A DNA stretch of 35,022 nucleotides. Source: Lachnospiraceae bacterium UBA7026 (GTDB lineage: Bacteria; Bacillota; Clostridia; Lachnospirales; Lachnospiraceae). Shown here in pieces: positions 24,016 through 32,133 of the stretch (positions within the stretch are counted from its first letter, which is position 1; the number at the start of each line of letters is the position of its first letter). The notes under the pieces are model-generated. The model saw only the letters and a program-made list of their open reading frames with translations, was not told the DNA's origin and made no database searches. A program made the translations under genes and the position numbers. The stretch spans positions 80,427 to 115,448 of the forward strand of contig DLBH01000025.1 in the NCBI GenBank assembly GCA_002494165.1, read 5' to 3'.

Positions 24016-24100
24016 GAGAAAGAAAGGCAGGCCTGGCAGCTGGCTGGAAGTTTTAGGGAGAAGGCGGATTGAGGCCTGGCAGCTGGCCGGAAATCTTGGG
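24016..24100. repeat. Two copies of a 43-bp repeat after trmK
   Basis: AGGCCTGGCAGCTGGC followed by T/C-GGAA occurs at 24029-24050 and 24072-24093, with partly matching flanks (AGAAAGGC / AGAAGGCG and TTTTAGGG / ATCTTGGG). The repeat begins about 10 bp after the trmK stop codon. Confidence 0.7.
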
Positions 24101-24135
24101 AAAAAGGGTAATAATCTATAATTAATAAGAAGATT

Positions 24136-24170
24136 AAAAAATAGGGGCCGCCGCTTTAGCGGCAGCCCCT
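24136..24170 (-). terminator. Terminator of rnpB, probably bidirectional
   Basis: On the minus strand GGGGC(T)GCCGC-TAAA-GCGGC(G)GCCCC forms an 11-bp stem with one internal mismatch, then TATTTTTTAATC. Read on the plus strand the same stem ends in CCCCTTTATATTT, so it may also stop the dnaG-trmK transcript. Confidence 0.9.
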
Positions 24171-24180
24171 TTATATTTCA

Positions 24181-24535
24181 AATATAGAGCCGGACGATAA
24201 GCCGGGTTATGTCGTGAATGATCATCTGTCTGATTCTGCCGTCGCCGGCAGACTTTAGCGACCCACCTGAAAACAATCCGGGCCGGATTATGGTTTTCTG
24301 TTCGGTCTTGCTTCGGGTGAGGTTTACATGGCATCCTCTGTTACCAGAGGATCGGTGGGCTCTTACCCCGCCTTTCCACCCTTACCGGGAAAACCCGGCG
24401 GTATATCTCTGTTGCACTGTCTTTGGAGTCGCCTCCACCGGACGTTATCCGGCATCCTGCCCTGTGAAGCCCGGACTTTCCTCTCCTCCGGCCTTTCGGC
24501 CCCGGGAGGAGCGATCATTTATCTGACTCTATATT
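24181..24535 (-). ncRNA. rnpB: RNase P RNA
   Basis: The catalytic RNA that matures tRNA 5' ends. On the minus strand the conserved P4 / J regions are plain: GAGGAAAGTCCGGGCTTCAC, then GGATAACGTCCGG, AGGCGACTCC, AGACAGTGCAACAGAGA, GGTAAGGGTGGAAAGGCGG, GGTAAGAGCCCACC, the ACAGAAAACC segment and GGCTTATCGTCCGGC near the 3' end. Helix P1 is formed by AATATAGAGTC (24535-24525) and GGCTCTATATT (24191-24181), which sets both ends at about 355 nt. A terminator follows directly. No clear own promoter is visible between it and the lipoprotein gene 54 bp upstream, so readthrough from that gene is possible. Open reading frames in this stretch are not genes. Confidence 0.95.
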
Positions 24536-24588
24536 GATTGCTCTGCTGATGGTTGCTGCACCGGTAATGGATGCCCGGCTGCAGGTTT

Positions 24589-25389
24589 TTACTTGCTTTG
24601 GGCTTCCGTGGAAGCCGGCAGGGTTTTGCTTCCTGCCTCTGTCGCGGCGAAACTCTTTTCAGAGCTTTCAGCTGAGGGAGATAAGGAAGTGATTGCGGCC
24701 AGTTTGCCATCATCTCCTGTAATCAGCCAGTCACCATCTACGTTCTCAACAGTGAGAGTGATGGTATCGTCTATTGTCGGCGCATTTTTGTAGGACTGGG
24801 CGATTGAGTCAAGCAGATCAGGCAGAATCTGTTCAAACAGAGCATCCAGCATGGCATTCTGCCCCTCTGTCATATAAATCTGTGTGAGTTTGGCCAATTG
24901 TTCCTGGCTGATGATTTTAGAGATATCGCTGCCCAGGTATTCTTCCGTGGTTTTGGTGACCTCCTCAGAGAGGGTGGAACTGTCATGGTAGCTGATGTCA
25001 GCGGGAACCGTATACACTTGCTTCTCCCGGGTAATCTTGTCGCTGACTTTATAGCCCGTAATCATCTCGGCACAAAGCTGGTCAATCCAGGAGGAGATGA
25101 TGGAGGTTACTGCGTCAGAGGGCTTGTAGTCAGTGTTCACAGAGCCTTCCCCGCTGATTGAACTGGCAAAATCATCGGCGGCTTCCTCAGAGTAGGATTC
25201 CCATCCTAAAGCCTTGGCCTCTTCGGGACTGCAATAGGAAGAGGCCTTAGTAAAATTACCACTCTTTACTGCTTCCAGGAAGGTTTCCGCTGTCTGCTTC
25301 GCCTCGTCTGAATGGTCTTCTTCCTTACAGGAAACCAGGCTTAGGGCCAGACAGCACAGGACAAGAATTAAGGTGATTTTTCTTTTCAT
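24589..25389 (-). CDS. Putative lipoprotein, uncharacterised
   Basis: A 266-aa exported lipoprotein. The start chosen is ATG 25389: GGGGG at 25397-25401 is 7 nt from it but only 1 nt from the ATG at 25395. The signal sequence ends in lipobox LVSC with Cys21. The mature part begins with an acidic linker (KEEDHSDEAKQTAETFLEAVKSGNFTKASSYC), resembling the start of NTF2-like or DUF4878/DUF5105-type lipoproteins. A region near 190-225 (DDTITLTVENVDGDWLITGDD) fits the end of such a domain. The C-terminus is Ser/Ala/Glu-rich. No catalytic motif is seen. A ligand-binding or stress-related surface role is possible but unproven. It lies divergent from the two-component operon. Confidence 0.7.
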   Translation of the reverse strand: MKRKITLILVLCCLALSLVSCKEEDHSDEAKQTAETFLEAVKSGNFTKASSYCSPEEAKALGWESYSEEAADDFASSISGEGSVNTDYKPSDAVTSIISSWIDQLCAEMITGYKVSDKITREKQVYTVPADISYHDSSTLSEEVTKTTEEYLGSDISKIISQEQLAKLTQIYMTEGQNAMLDALFEQILPDLLDSIAQSYKNAPTIDDTITLTVENVDGDWLITGDDGKLAAITSLSPSAESSEKSFAATEAGSKTLPASTEAQSK

Positions 25390-25445
25390 GGTCATTCCCC
25401 CTATTATTCCCCAGTAGTCTCATAAGCGGCCGTAAAAGGGCTGTT

Positions 25446-25481
25446 ATTCCTACTGGAATGGTCCGGAAAGATGATCCGGAC
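25446..25481 (-). promoter_or_regulatory. Two inverted repeats in the lipoprotein gene leader
   Basis: GTCCGGA-N7-TCCGGAC (25461-25481, perfect 7-bp arms) and ATTCC-TACT-GGAAT (25446-25459) stand next to each other. The first begins about 9 nt after the predicted start of the minus-strand transcript. They could be 5' RNA hairpins or an operator. Confidence 0.5.
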
Positions 25482-25496
25482 AAAGCTTCTAATGGT

Positions 25497-25525
25497 ATTC
25501 TAAAGGGGATTTGTTGTTGTGTCAA
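25497..25525 (-). promoter_or_regulatory. Sigma-A promoter of the lipoprotein gene
   Basis: On the minus strand TTGACA (25525-25520), a 17-nt spacer and TAGAAT (25502-25497). A perfect -35 and near-perfect -10 predict a leader of about 100 nt. Confidence 0.85.
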
Positions 25526-25714
25526 GGGAAGGAAGAACAAGTAATCACAGAGGAAGGGAAAGAAGTTCTTAAGGACTTTCACTATGAAATGTGATACTAT
25601 TATCTCATAATATATATGTGCGTTTTATGTCTGTTATTGTAGATATTTACAGGCTTAGAGAGCCCGCCCCGGGCCTTGGGAGCAGGGCGGTGCCACGGAG
25701 AAAGGAATAGAATT

Positions 25715-26422
25715 ATGGAAGATAATGCAAGCATTCTTGTTGTGGATGATGACAAGGAGATCGCGGATCTTGTCGAGATATATCTGGTCAATGACGGTTA
25801 TCAGGTGTTAAAGGCAGCGGACGGGGAGACCTGTCTGCGCACTTTGGCTGAGCACCCTGAGGTGAGAATGCTGATCCTCGATATTATGATGCCCGGCATC
25901 GATGGCCTGGAGGTTTGCAGAACGATTCGTAAGACCAGCAACATCCCCATCCTCCTCTTGTCGGCCAAGGCGGAGGACATGGATAAGATCGTGGGCTTTG
26001 GCACAGGGGCTGATGATTATCTGACCAAACCCTTCCATCCTCTGGAACTGCTGGCCAGGGTCAAGTCCCAGATGAGAAGATACCAGAATCTCTATGTGGA
26101 GGAGACCGGCAAAGAAGCCCAGGACGAGATCCATATCCAGAATCTGGTGATCAACAAGGAAGCCCATTCTGTAAAAAAGGACGGAAAAGAGATATCGCTG
26201 ACTCCCATAGAGTTCGGTATCCTCTATCTTCTCGCCTCGAACCCGGACCGGGTGTTCTCCACCGATGAGATATTTGAAGGAGTCTGGAATGAGAAGGTCT
26301 ACGAGGTTAATAATACTGTCATGGTCCATATCCGACGGCTAAGGGAGAAGATTGAGGATAATTCGAGAAGTCCTAAGATTCTGAAGACAGTCTGGGGGGT
26401 AGGTTACAAAATTGAAGGTTAG
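25715..26422 (+). CDS. VanR-like response regulator (OmpR family)
   Basis: A 235-aa cytoplasmic response regulator. The receiver domain (1-~120) has the acidic pocket Asp11-13, phosphoacceptor Asp56 (LILDIMMPG), and Lys105 in YLTKPF. The C-terminal winged helix (about 140-235) shows ISLTPIEFGILYLLASNPDRVFS, VMVHIRRLREKIED and VWGVGYKIEG, which fits the VanR subgroup of OmpR regulators. ATG 25715 with AAAGGA 8 nt upstream is chosen over an in-frame TTG at 25676. The kinase gene overlaps its end by 11 nt. It probably controls the membrane module directly downstream. No vancomycin-resistance ligase genes are present here. Confidence 0.92.
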   Translation: MEDNASILVVDDDKEIADLVEIYLVNDGYQVLKAADGETCLRTLAEHPEVRMLILDIMMPGIDGLEVCRTIRKTSNIPILLLSAKAEDMDKIVGFGTGADDYLTKPFHPLELLARVKSQMRRYQNLYVEETGKEAQDEIHIQNLVINKEAHSVKKDGKEISLTPIEFGILYLLASNPDRVFSTDEIFEGVWNEKVYEVNNTVMVHIRRLREKIEDNSRSPKILKTVWGVGYKIEG

Positions 26423-27563
26423 AAAGTTCAGAAGCTTCCGCTTCAAGATGGTCATGTACATGGTTGCCAGTGTCATCGCCACTGTTATAACGGAAGGAAT
26501 TATATTTCTTGGAATCTATTTTTATGAGACTGAGATTCTGGCCGGGGAATACCTGAGGATCTGGGGATCCACGGGAGAGGGTCACCTCAACATGGATTTC
26601 ATCGGCGCCTCCGGATCCGCAGGGCTTAATCTTTTCGTCTTCATCGCCTTTACCATTATTCTGCTCGTTTTGTATTTTATTTTGTTCTCCCACAATTTTG
26701 TCATGTATGTGAGAGAGATTATCAATGGGGTGGAAAAGATGAAGTCTGGTGATTTTACGGAGGAGATCCCTGTCCAGGGAGAAGATGAGTTCTCTGAGAT
26801 CGCCGGCTCTATCAATGAGATGAGGCGGAATCTCTATAATACCATGGAAGCCCAGAGGACCGCGGAGCAGACCAAGGACGAGCTGATTACCAATGTGGCC
26901 CATGATCTGAGGACCCCGCTAACCTCTATTCTGGGCTATCTGGACCTGCTTACCCAGGGGGATTTCCTGACCGAAGAACAGAAACAGAAATATCTGGGAA
27001 TCGTTTCCTCCAAGGCCAAACAGTTAGAGCAGTTGGTCAAGGACCTCTTCGATTATACCAGGTATGATATCAATAAAGTGAAGGTCCGGAAAGAGATTCT
27101 GGATCTTAATCTTTTTGTACCTCAGCTTGTGGATGAGTTTTACCCTATATTCAAGGAGAACCATCTGGAGTGTAAGACAGAGTACTCTGACGTGGCCCTG
27201 AATATTGAGGCCAACGGTGACCTGCTGGCCAGGGCCATAGGCAACCTGATCACCAATGCCGTCAAGTATGGTTCCGATGGCAAGCAGGTGGAGATCCGTA
27301 CCGGCCAGAAGGATAAGATGGCCTATGTCTCCATCATTAATTACGGAAGAATCATACCGGGCACAGACCTGGAAAAGATCTTTGAAAAGTTTTACAGGGT
27401 GGAGACATCCCGGTCCACCCAGACAGGAGGAACCGGTCTGGGCCTGGCCATCGCCAAGAATGTGGTAGGTCTTCACGATGGCAATATCTGGGCCAGCAGT
27501 GACGAATCGGGAACATGTTTCCAGATTGAGCTGCCCCTGGTGTCATCTAAGAGAAAGAATTAA
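26412..27563 (+). CDS. VanS-like sensor histidine kinase
   Basis: A 383-aa membrane kinase. Two membrane segments (about 13-37 and 71-93) bracket a short extracytoplasmic loop of about 33 residues, too small for a large ligand-binding domain. A HAMP-type linker follows (IINGVEKMKSGDFTEEIP). The dimerisation domain has VAHDLRTPLTS with phosphoacceptor His164. The ATP domain has the N-box GNLITNAVKYG, an IINYGRIIPGTDLEKIFEKFYR segment and GGTGLGLAIAKNVV. The SRSTQTGGTGLGLAI pattern is VanS-like. The start is TTG 26412 with GGTAGG 8 nt upstream, overlapping the regulator gene. A short loop suggests sensing in the membrane or through a partner, as BceS does with its transporter; that comparison is inference. 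Confidence 0.9.
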   Translation: MKVRKFRSFRFKMVMYMVASVIATVITEGIIFLGIYFYETEILAGEYLRIWGSTGEGHLNMDFIGASGSAGLNLFVFIAFTIILLVLYFILFSHNFVMYVREIINGVEKMKSGDFTEEIPVQGEDEFSEIAGSINEMRRNLYNTMEAQRTAEQTKDELITNVAHDLRTPLTSILGYLDLLTQGDFLTEEQKQKYLGIVSSKAKQLEQLVKDLFDYTRYDINKVKVRKEILDLNLFVPQLVDEFYPIFKENHLECKTEYSDVALNIEANGDLLARAIGNLITNAVKYGSDGKQVEIRTGQKDKMAYVSIINYGRIIPGTDLEKIFEKFYRVETSRSTQTGGTGLGLAIAKNVVGLHDGNIWASSDESGTCFQIELPLVSSKRKN

Positions 27564-27580
27564 TTGCCCTTAGGAGTGCT

Positions 27581-30073
27581 ATGATTAATAATCTGTTCCG
27601 AACATACAAGAAAATAATTATATCGATTCTTGTGATCCTCAGTGCGGCCATGTTTCTGTTTTATAGCTGCCACCGTAAAAGCCAGGTGGAGGAGAAGACA
27701 GTCAGCTGGGAGAAGCTGACAGCCCCGGAAGGTAATGGCTCTTCTTTTCGTTTCGAGACAGAAGCCCTGAGGGGGACAGTGACTTTTGGTGCCGCCGGCT
27801 TTATCCCTAGGGATAAAGAGGTACCGGTTGCCCTCCAGGTCAGCTGTAAGGATGACTCCTTCATCGGCGTCATGAAGATTACCCTGCCGGGTCAGTCGGG
27901 AAGCGGAATCGATTACCAGGCTGCCGTCAGCTGTGTCAAGGGTGTGGTCACCAGGGTGGACCTGCAGGTCCCTTATCTGGGTAATCCCTCCTGCTTCGGT
28001 TTTGCCATTCATGACTCTTTCGGCACGGAGGAGATCTCCCAGGCTGTTGTGCCTGACTGGGCGGCCCAGGGTCTTGGCCTTTCTGAGACCGCAGACCAGG
28101 ACGACTATATTTATGTGGGCTTTGTCAGTGACCGGCCTGAAAAGCTGGCTTACCTGGATGACCTGGAATATAATGCCGGTGGGGATAACAAGACCTTCAG
28201 GATGGTCTATTACAGCAGGGCTAATATGCCCAGAAGAATCGAAGAATTAAAACTACTTTCCGGCCTGGTAATAGATAATGCAGATACATCCAAGCTGGAT
28301 GAGAGCCAGAAGGCCTGTCTCAAGGAATATGTGACCCAGGAGGAAGGCATCCTGATCCTGGCCCTGGGCAGATATCATGGCCGGGTTTTATCCGGCATGG
28401 GTGACCTGACCGGTAGCTGCCAGGTTGATACCAAGAATTCCGGACTGGTCTTTACAAACCGGGCTATCAATTCGGAAAATGTCAGACTAACCCTGTCCAG
28501 CCTTCTTTCCGGTGACCAAAAGGTCTGGGAGGAGCAAGGATTTTCCAGTCCGGAATCCTGTTGGACCAGAAAGACAGGCAAGGGCTGCCTGGCCCTGGTC
28601 AGCTTCAGCTTCCAGGACGGTGTCTTACTTCAGTGGAACAGCAGGAACCGGGTCTGCGCTGATCTTCTGGGAAGCCTTCTCAAGGAAAAGCTGGAGGACA
28701 GCCAGAAGGACAGCATTTCTCTCTGGTACGTGCAGAAAACCCTCTACGCTTTTCTGCATTCCCAAATGCCCAACACCTTTTTCTATGGATGCCTCTTTGT
28801 CCTTTATCTCTTTCTGCTGGTGGTTTTTGCCTACTATTTTCTGCGCAGACGGAAAAAGAGAGAATGGATCTGGGGAGTGGTTCCCCTCCTGTCTATCCTT
28901 TTTACCTCCTTCATGGCTATCCGGTCCCTGGGAATCGCCGGCATGGAGGGCTCTACCTTGTCAGCCATCCGGATTTCCGATGCAGGCCAGGAACAGGATA
29001 CCATATATTTTCTCTATCAGAACGGGGAGAAAGAGGAGGCAGATGTCAATTTCCTGCCCTCCATAAAAAGCGTGATTCCTCTGGAATATAGTTTCAGAAC
29101 TGATTCGACGGGAGAGGATAATCTGGTCTGCAGCAATAAAGTCCTGACTGTAAATCATACAAAGAATGGATATGCGGTTCTTTTTGATGAGCAGATTCCC
29201 GGTTCATCGAGATTGCTGGAGTTAAGCGGCCTGCCGGACCTGCCCGGCCAGGCAGGTAAGAGGGATGCTTTTACGGCGGACCTCCAAGCTGGCAAGGCAG
29301 CCTTTGAGGGAACAGTAAAAAATATATCCGGCAAGGATATGGATACTCTTCTGCTGGTAAGGGGAAATGAATACGTATTGAAAAAGAATCTGGCAGCCGG
29401 CAGCAGCGCCAGGATTAAGACGGAGGATGTGGAAGTCTATTCCTCCTCCCTTCCTGCCAACCTGTCCGACAGGGAGACCAGTGTGGTGGCTAATCTTTTG
29501 TCCTATGTCAGGCAGATTTATATGAATTCTACGGAGGGCCGGGACCAGGTGCTGTTGATTGGCCTTACAGACAAGGATGATTTCAGCTTGTTTTCTGATA
29601 AGAATAAGCTGAGGAATCATATCAGCCTCTTTGTCAATTACTATGATATGCCGGGTAAGGAAGATATCACCCGCATGTCCAATATCAACAGCTCAGCCCT
29701 GCAGGAGTCGGAAGAGGGCAGCTCTCTCAGTGAGGATTATCTTGAAAGAGACTGGGTGGAGGCCCAATATGCCTTTGATAAGCATAAGCTGATGTGGAGT
29801 CTGACCAGGGAGAAGGATTCCTTTAGCGGGACCATCTATGCCTACAATTATGACAAGAAGAAAAGAGAGAAAATTCTTCAGCGGCAGGGGGACTCCCTGG
29901 GCTGTGAGCAGCTCGAGCCTTACCTGTCAGAGATGAATGTGATGAAACTGACCTACCAGCTGCCCAATGGGGTGACCCAGGATGTGGCCCCCCTGATCAG
30001 CGCGGAGCTCAAAGACTTAGAAAAGGTAGAAGAAGATGCTGGAATTTCAGAATCTGACGGTGCAGAAAGATAA
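27581..30073 (+). CDS. Large membrane protein with two extracytoplasmic domains
   Basis: An 830-aa protein I do not recognise. A first hydrophobic segment lies at residues 11-28, just ahead of a Cys that lacks a lipobox (FYSC). A first extracytoplasmic-looking region spans 30-397, with beta-rich stretches and one alpha/beta segment (EEGILILALGRYHGRVL, about 254-270) that recalls glutamine-amidotransferase-like or DUF4350 folds. Two more hydrophobic segments lie at about 399-421 and 430-447, separated by a basic RRRKKREW loop. A second polar domain runs from 450 to 830. The layout TM - domain - TM - TM - domain resembles accessory subunits of ABC-2 transporters. It starts 17 bp after the kinase gene with AGGAG, and its last 38 nt overlap the ATPase-like gene, so it belongs to the module. 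Function unknown. Confidence 0.75.
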   Translation: MINNLFRTYKKIIISILVILSAAMFLFYSCHRKSQVEEKTVSWEKLTAPEGNGSSFRFETEALRGTVTFGAAGFIPRDKEVPVALQVSCKDDSFIGVMKITLPGQSGSGIDYQAAVSCVKGVVTRVDLQVPYLGNPSCFGFAIHDSFGTEEISQAVVPDWAAQGLGLSETADQDDYIYVGFVSDRPEKLAYLDDLEYNAGGDNKTFRMVYYSRANMPRRIEELKLLSGLVIDNADTSKLDESQKACLKEYVTQEEGILILALGRYHGRVLSGMGDLTGSCQVDTKNSGLVFTNRAINSENVRLTLSSLLSGDQKVWEEQGFSSPESCWTRKTGKGCLALVSFSFQDGVLLQWNSRNRVCADLLGSLLKEKLEDSQKDSISLWYVQKTLYAFLHSQMPNTFFYGCLFVLYLFLLVVFAYYFLRRRKKREWIWGVVPLLSILFTSFMAIRSLGIAGMEGSTLSAIRISDAGQEQDTIYFLYQNGEKEEADVNFLPSIKSVIPLEYSFRTDSTGEDNLVCSNKVLTVNHTKNGYAVLFDEQIPGSSRLLELSGLPDLPGQAGKRDAFTADLQAGKAAFEGTVKNISGKDMDTLLLVRGNEYVLKKNLAAGSSARIKTEDVEVYSSSLPANLSDRETSVVANLLSYVRQIYMNSTEGRDQVLLIGLTDKDDFSLFSDKNKLRNHISLFVNYYDMPGKEDITRMSNINSSALQESEEGSSLSEDYLERDWVEAQYAFDKHKLMWSLTREKDSFSGTIYAYNYDKKKREKILQRQGDSLGCEQLEPYLSEMNVMKLTYQLPNGVTQDVAPLISAELKDLEKVEEDAGISESDGAER

Positions 30074-30941
30074 CCGCAGGATCCTAGACCAATTGAATAT
30101 GGAGGTTGTCGACGGTTCTATCGTGGGCCTTTTAGGTCCGGATTCCGATGCCAAAAGAATGGTTTTGAGGATTGCCGCCGCCATAGAATACCCTGACGGG
30201 GGAGATGTTCTTCTGGAGGGGAAGTCGGTTTTTGACAAGAAGGCCGGGACCTTTATGAAGTATGGCTACATGTCCAATGACCATGTGTTCTTCCACCAGC
30301 TCAAGCTCTTTGAGTACTATGAGATGTGTTTGTCTATCTACAAGATCCGGGGCAGGATGGCCCGGATCCGTATAGAGGATATCATCGAGCAGTTGGAACT
30401 GGAGAAATATACAGATCTTTATCTGGAGGAGCTGCCCCTGGAGATGAGACCCTTTGTCAGTCTTGGGCAGGCCATCATCCATGAACCATCCTGGCTCCTG
30501 CTGGACCATCCTTTCAACGATCTTGACGGCCTGGGCAGGGAGAAAATGAGGAACCTGCTGGCCCAGCTCCATGACCAGGGTATGTCCATCCTGCTTAACT
30601 GCTCCATGGTACCTGAGATGACAGGTCTGCTTACGGATGTGCTTGTCTTTGAGGAAGGAAAGATTGCCATCAGTGGTCCCATTGAGGAAGTGGTGGAGCA
30701 GATTATGCATGAAAGGCCGGTTCGTATGCACGTTCTGAGCAATATGGACGGAGCCCTGGATGTACTTAAAACCAATGATCTGGTGGAGAGGGTGATAGTA
30801 GACGGCAGCCATGTCATTTTCCGTTTCCGGGGAGATGACATTGAGGAGGCCAGGCTTTTATCTTCCATCGTAAAGAATGGAGTGCTTTTGCAGAATTATA
30901 CCAGGGACCGGATCAATCTTGACGATATACTCTGGCGGTAG
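30036..30941 (+). CDS. ABC-ATPase-like protein with altered nucleotide motifs
   Basis: A 301-aa protein with the full ABC ATPase fold by sequence pattern, but nearly every catalytic motif is changed. The Walker A position reads GPDSDAKR (34-41), keeping Lys40 but losing the Gly before it and the Ser/Thr after it. The Q-loop Gln is Asn81 (GYMSND). The signature LSGGQ position is LPLEM (133-137). Walker B is LLLDHP (154-159) with the catalytic Glu replaced by His158. The H-loop His is replaced by Ser190 (LLNCSMVPEM). The C-terminal ~85 residues (about 215-301) form an extra domain seen in some ABC-2 ATPases. It most likely cannot hydrolyse ATP and may act as a structural or regulatory partner. 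Translation is coupled to the large membrane protein gene by the 38-nt overlap. A 34-bp repeat array separates it from the permease gene. Confidence 0.85.
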   Translation: MLEFQNLTVQKDNRRILDQLNMEVVDGSIVGLLGPDSDAKRMVLRIAAAIEYPDGGDVLLEGKSVFDKKAGTFMKYGYMSNDHVFFHQLKLFEYYEMCLSIYKIRGRMARIRIEDIIEQLELEKYTDLYLEELPLEMRPFVSLGQAIIHEPSWLLLDHPFNDLDGLGREKMRNLLAQLHDQGMSILLNCSMVPEMTGLLTDVLVFEEGKIAISGPIEEVVEQIMHERPVRMHVLSNMDGALDVLKTNDLVERVIVDGSHVIFRFRGDDIEEARLLSSIVKNGVLLQNYTRDRINLDDILWR

Positions 30942-30951
30942 GGACCGACCG

Positions 30952-31110
30952 GCAGCCAGGATAGACTGACAATAAAAATTGGCCGGGGGCCGGGATAGAC
31001 CGACAGTTAGGACCGACCGGCAGCCAGGATAGACTGACAGCAAAAATTGACCGGGGGCCAGGATAGACTGACAATAAAATTGACTGGCAGAAAAGATTGA
31101 TTGACAGTAT
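30952..31110. repeat. 34-bp tandem repeats between ATPase-like and permease genes
   Basis: About five copies of a 34-bp unit with core GGATAGAC(C/T)GACA, grouped as a 68-bp higher-order repeat (GGACCGACCGGCAGCCAGGA begins at 30942 and 31010). The first copy starts directly after the stop codon. Later copies decay. The open frames on the minus strand across it encode only repeat-derived peptide. Confidence 0.85.
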
Positions 31111-31172
31111 AAGACTTTTTGATATTTGATTACCCATTGCTGCAAAATGCTTTATGATCGTGAGGTATTGAG

Positions 31173-32075
31173 ATGCTGAATCCTCTCTTAAGGGCAGAGT
31201 GGCTGCGGGAAGGACGGAGTAACCGCCTGGCAGTCACCATCATTTTCTATAATGCCATTCTGGCTTTGATTATCATCCTTTTTATGGTGTTTAATACAGA
31301 GTCCTTCCAGGAAGGCTACTATTTTGATCCGGCGGTCTACCGTTTCCAGTACTTTATCATCAGTGCCATCCAGATGGGTCTGATCCTCCTTTTTATGCCC
31401 TTTTCCGTATGGGGCCTTTTTATCAGGGATAATGATGAGGAGATGATCAGACGTTACAGGGTTATTCCTGGATTTTCCAGGAAATATGTCATGTCCAAGA
31501 TCGGTCTCATTATGTCCATCGCCCTGCTTCTCTATGTATCCAGCCTGCCTGTGCTTTCCCTGGCCTGTATCTACAGCGGCGTGACCTGGACAGAGATTCT
31601 GAGACTGGGCCTCATGCTCATGTTCTTCTCCTTCTGGAGCGGGTCCATTGCCGTCTATGCTTTCATCCGCAGGCAGAGTGGAATCCGGGGCTTTTCCCTG
31701 GATGTTTTCATAAACCTTTTCTTCTTTATGGGCACCCTGCTGCTGTCTGAGTTCATCCATTCCGTGGCGGCCCTGTCCCAGGGAGCTGAGGCGGTGGCAG
31801 ACAGCGCCGATATTTGTATGTTGCTGGTGAGTATGAATCCCCTGGTCTGTCTGACTGGTTACCTGGCCAATATCACAGGGGACAACAGTGTGATCAATGC
31901 CTTCTGCAGTCACATAGGCTATGATAATTCAGGGGAAATGTTTACTTTTACTTTTTTTAAGCTGGCCGGACTGGCCGGTATCCTGATTGGCCTGCTTTTT
32001 CTCTATCAGGCCGTCGCCTACCTGGACCGGGATGCCAGGAGGAGGGATGCCCTTGTGAAAGCAGAAACTTTATGA
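31173..32075 (+). CDS. ABC-2-type membrane permease of the two-component module
   Basis: A 300-aa integral membrane protein with about six hydrophobic segments (about 20-40, 58-85, 107-130, 141-165, 178-198, 262-282). The layout and the N-terminal MLNPLLRAEWLREGRS entry helix fit ABC-2-type permease subunits. The cytoplasmic loop DNDEEMIRRYRVIPGFSRKYVMSKI would face the ATPase. No substrate can be assigned. GAGGT upstream supports ATG 31173. It is 231 bp after the ATPase-like gene, with the repeat array between. No terminator separates them, so it probably shares the transcript. thrC follows 58 bp later, also without a terminator. Confidence 0.75.
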   Translation: MLNPLLRAEWLREGRSNRLAVTIIFYNAILALIIILFMVFNTESFQEGYYFDPAVYRFQYFIISAIQMGLILLFMPFSVWGLFIRDNDEEMIRRYRVIPGFSRKYVMSKIGLIMSIALLLYVSSLPVLSLACIYSGVTWTEILRLGLMLMFFSFWSGSIAVYAFIRRQSGIRGFSLDVFINLFFFMGTLLLSEFIHSVAALSQGAEAVADSADICMLLVSMNPLVCLTGYLANITGDNSVINAFCSHIGYDNSGEMFTFTFFKLAGLAGILIGLLFLYQAVAYLDRDARRRDALVKAETL

Positions 32076-32133
32076 TATATTAACAGCTGGATTCTAAAGG
32101 CAAGTGCAGAAGATTGATCCATTGGAGGATATG

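Noticed and set aside
24218..24537. Open reading frames of 60-100 codons on the plus strand
   Set aside because: They lie entirely inside the RNase P RNA gene, whose conserved segments read on the minus strand.
25715..27563. Vancomycin-resistance cluster
   Set aside because: The regulator pair is VanRS-like in sequence, but no D-Ala-D-Lac/D-Ser ligase, dehydrogenase or dipeptidase gene is present.
30858..31145. Repetitive minus-strand reading frames with CQSILAxGQF-type peptide repeats
   Set aside because: They are translations of the 34-bp DNA repeat. No start signal is present and the array decays at one end.
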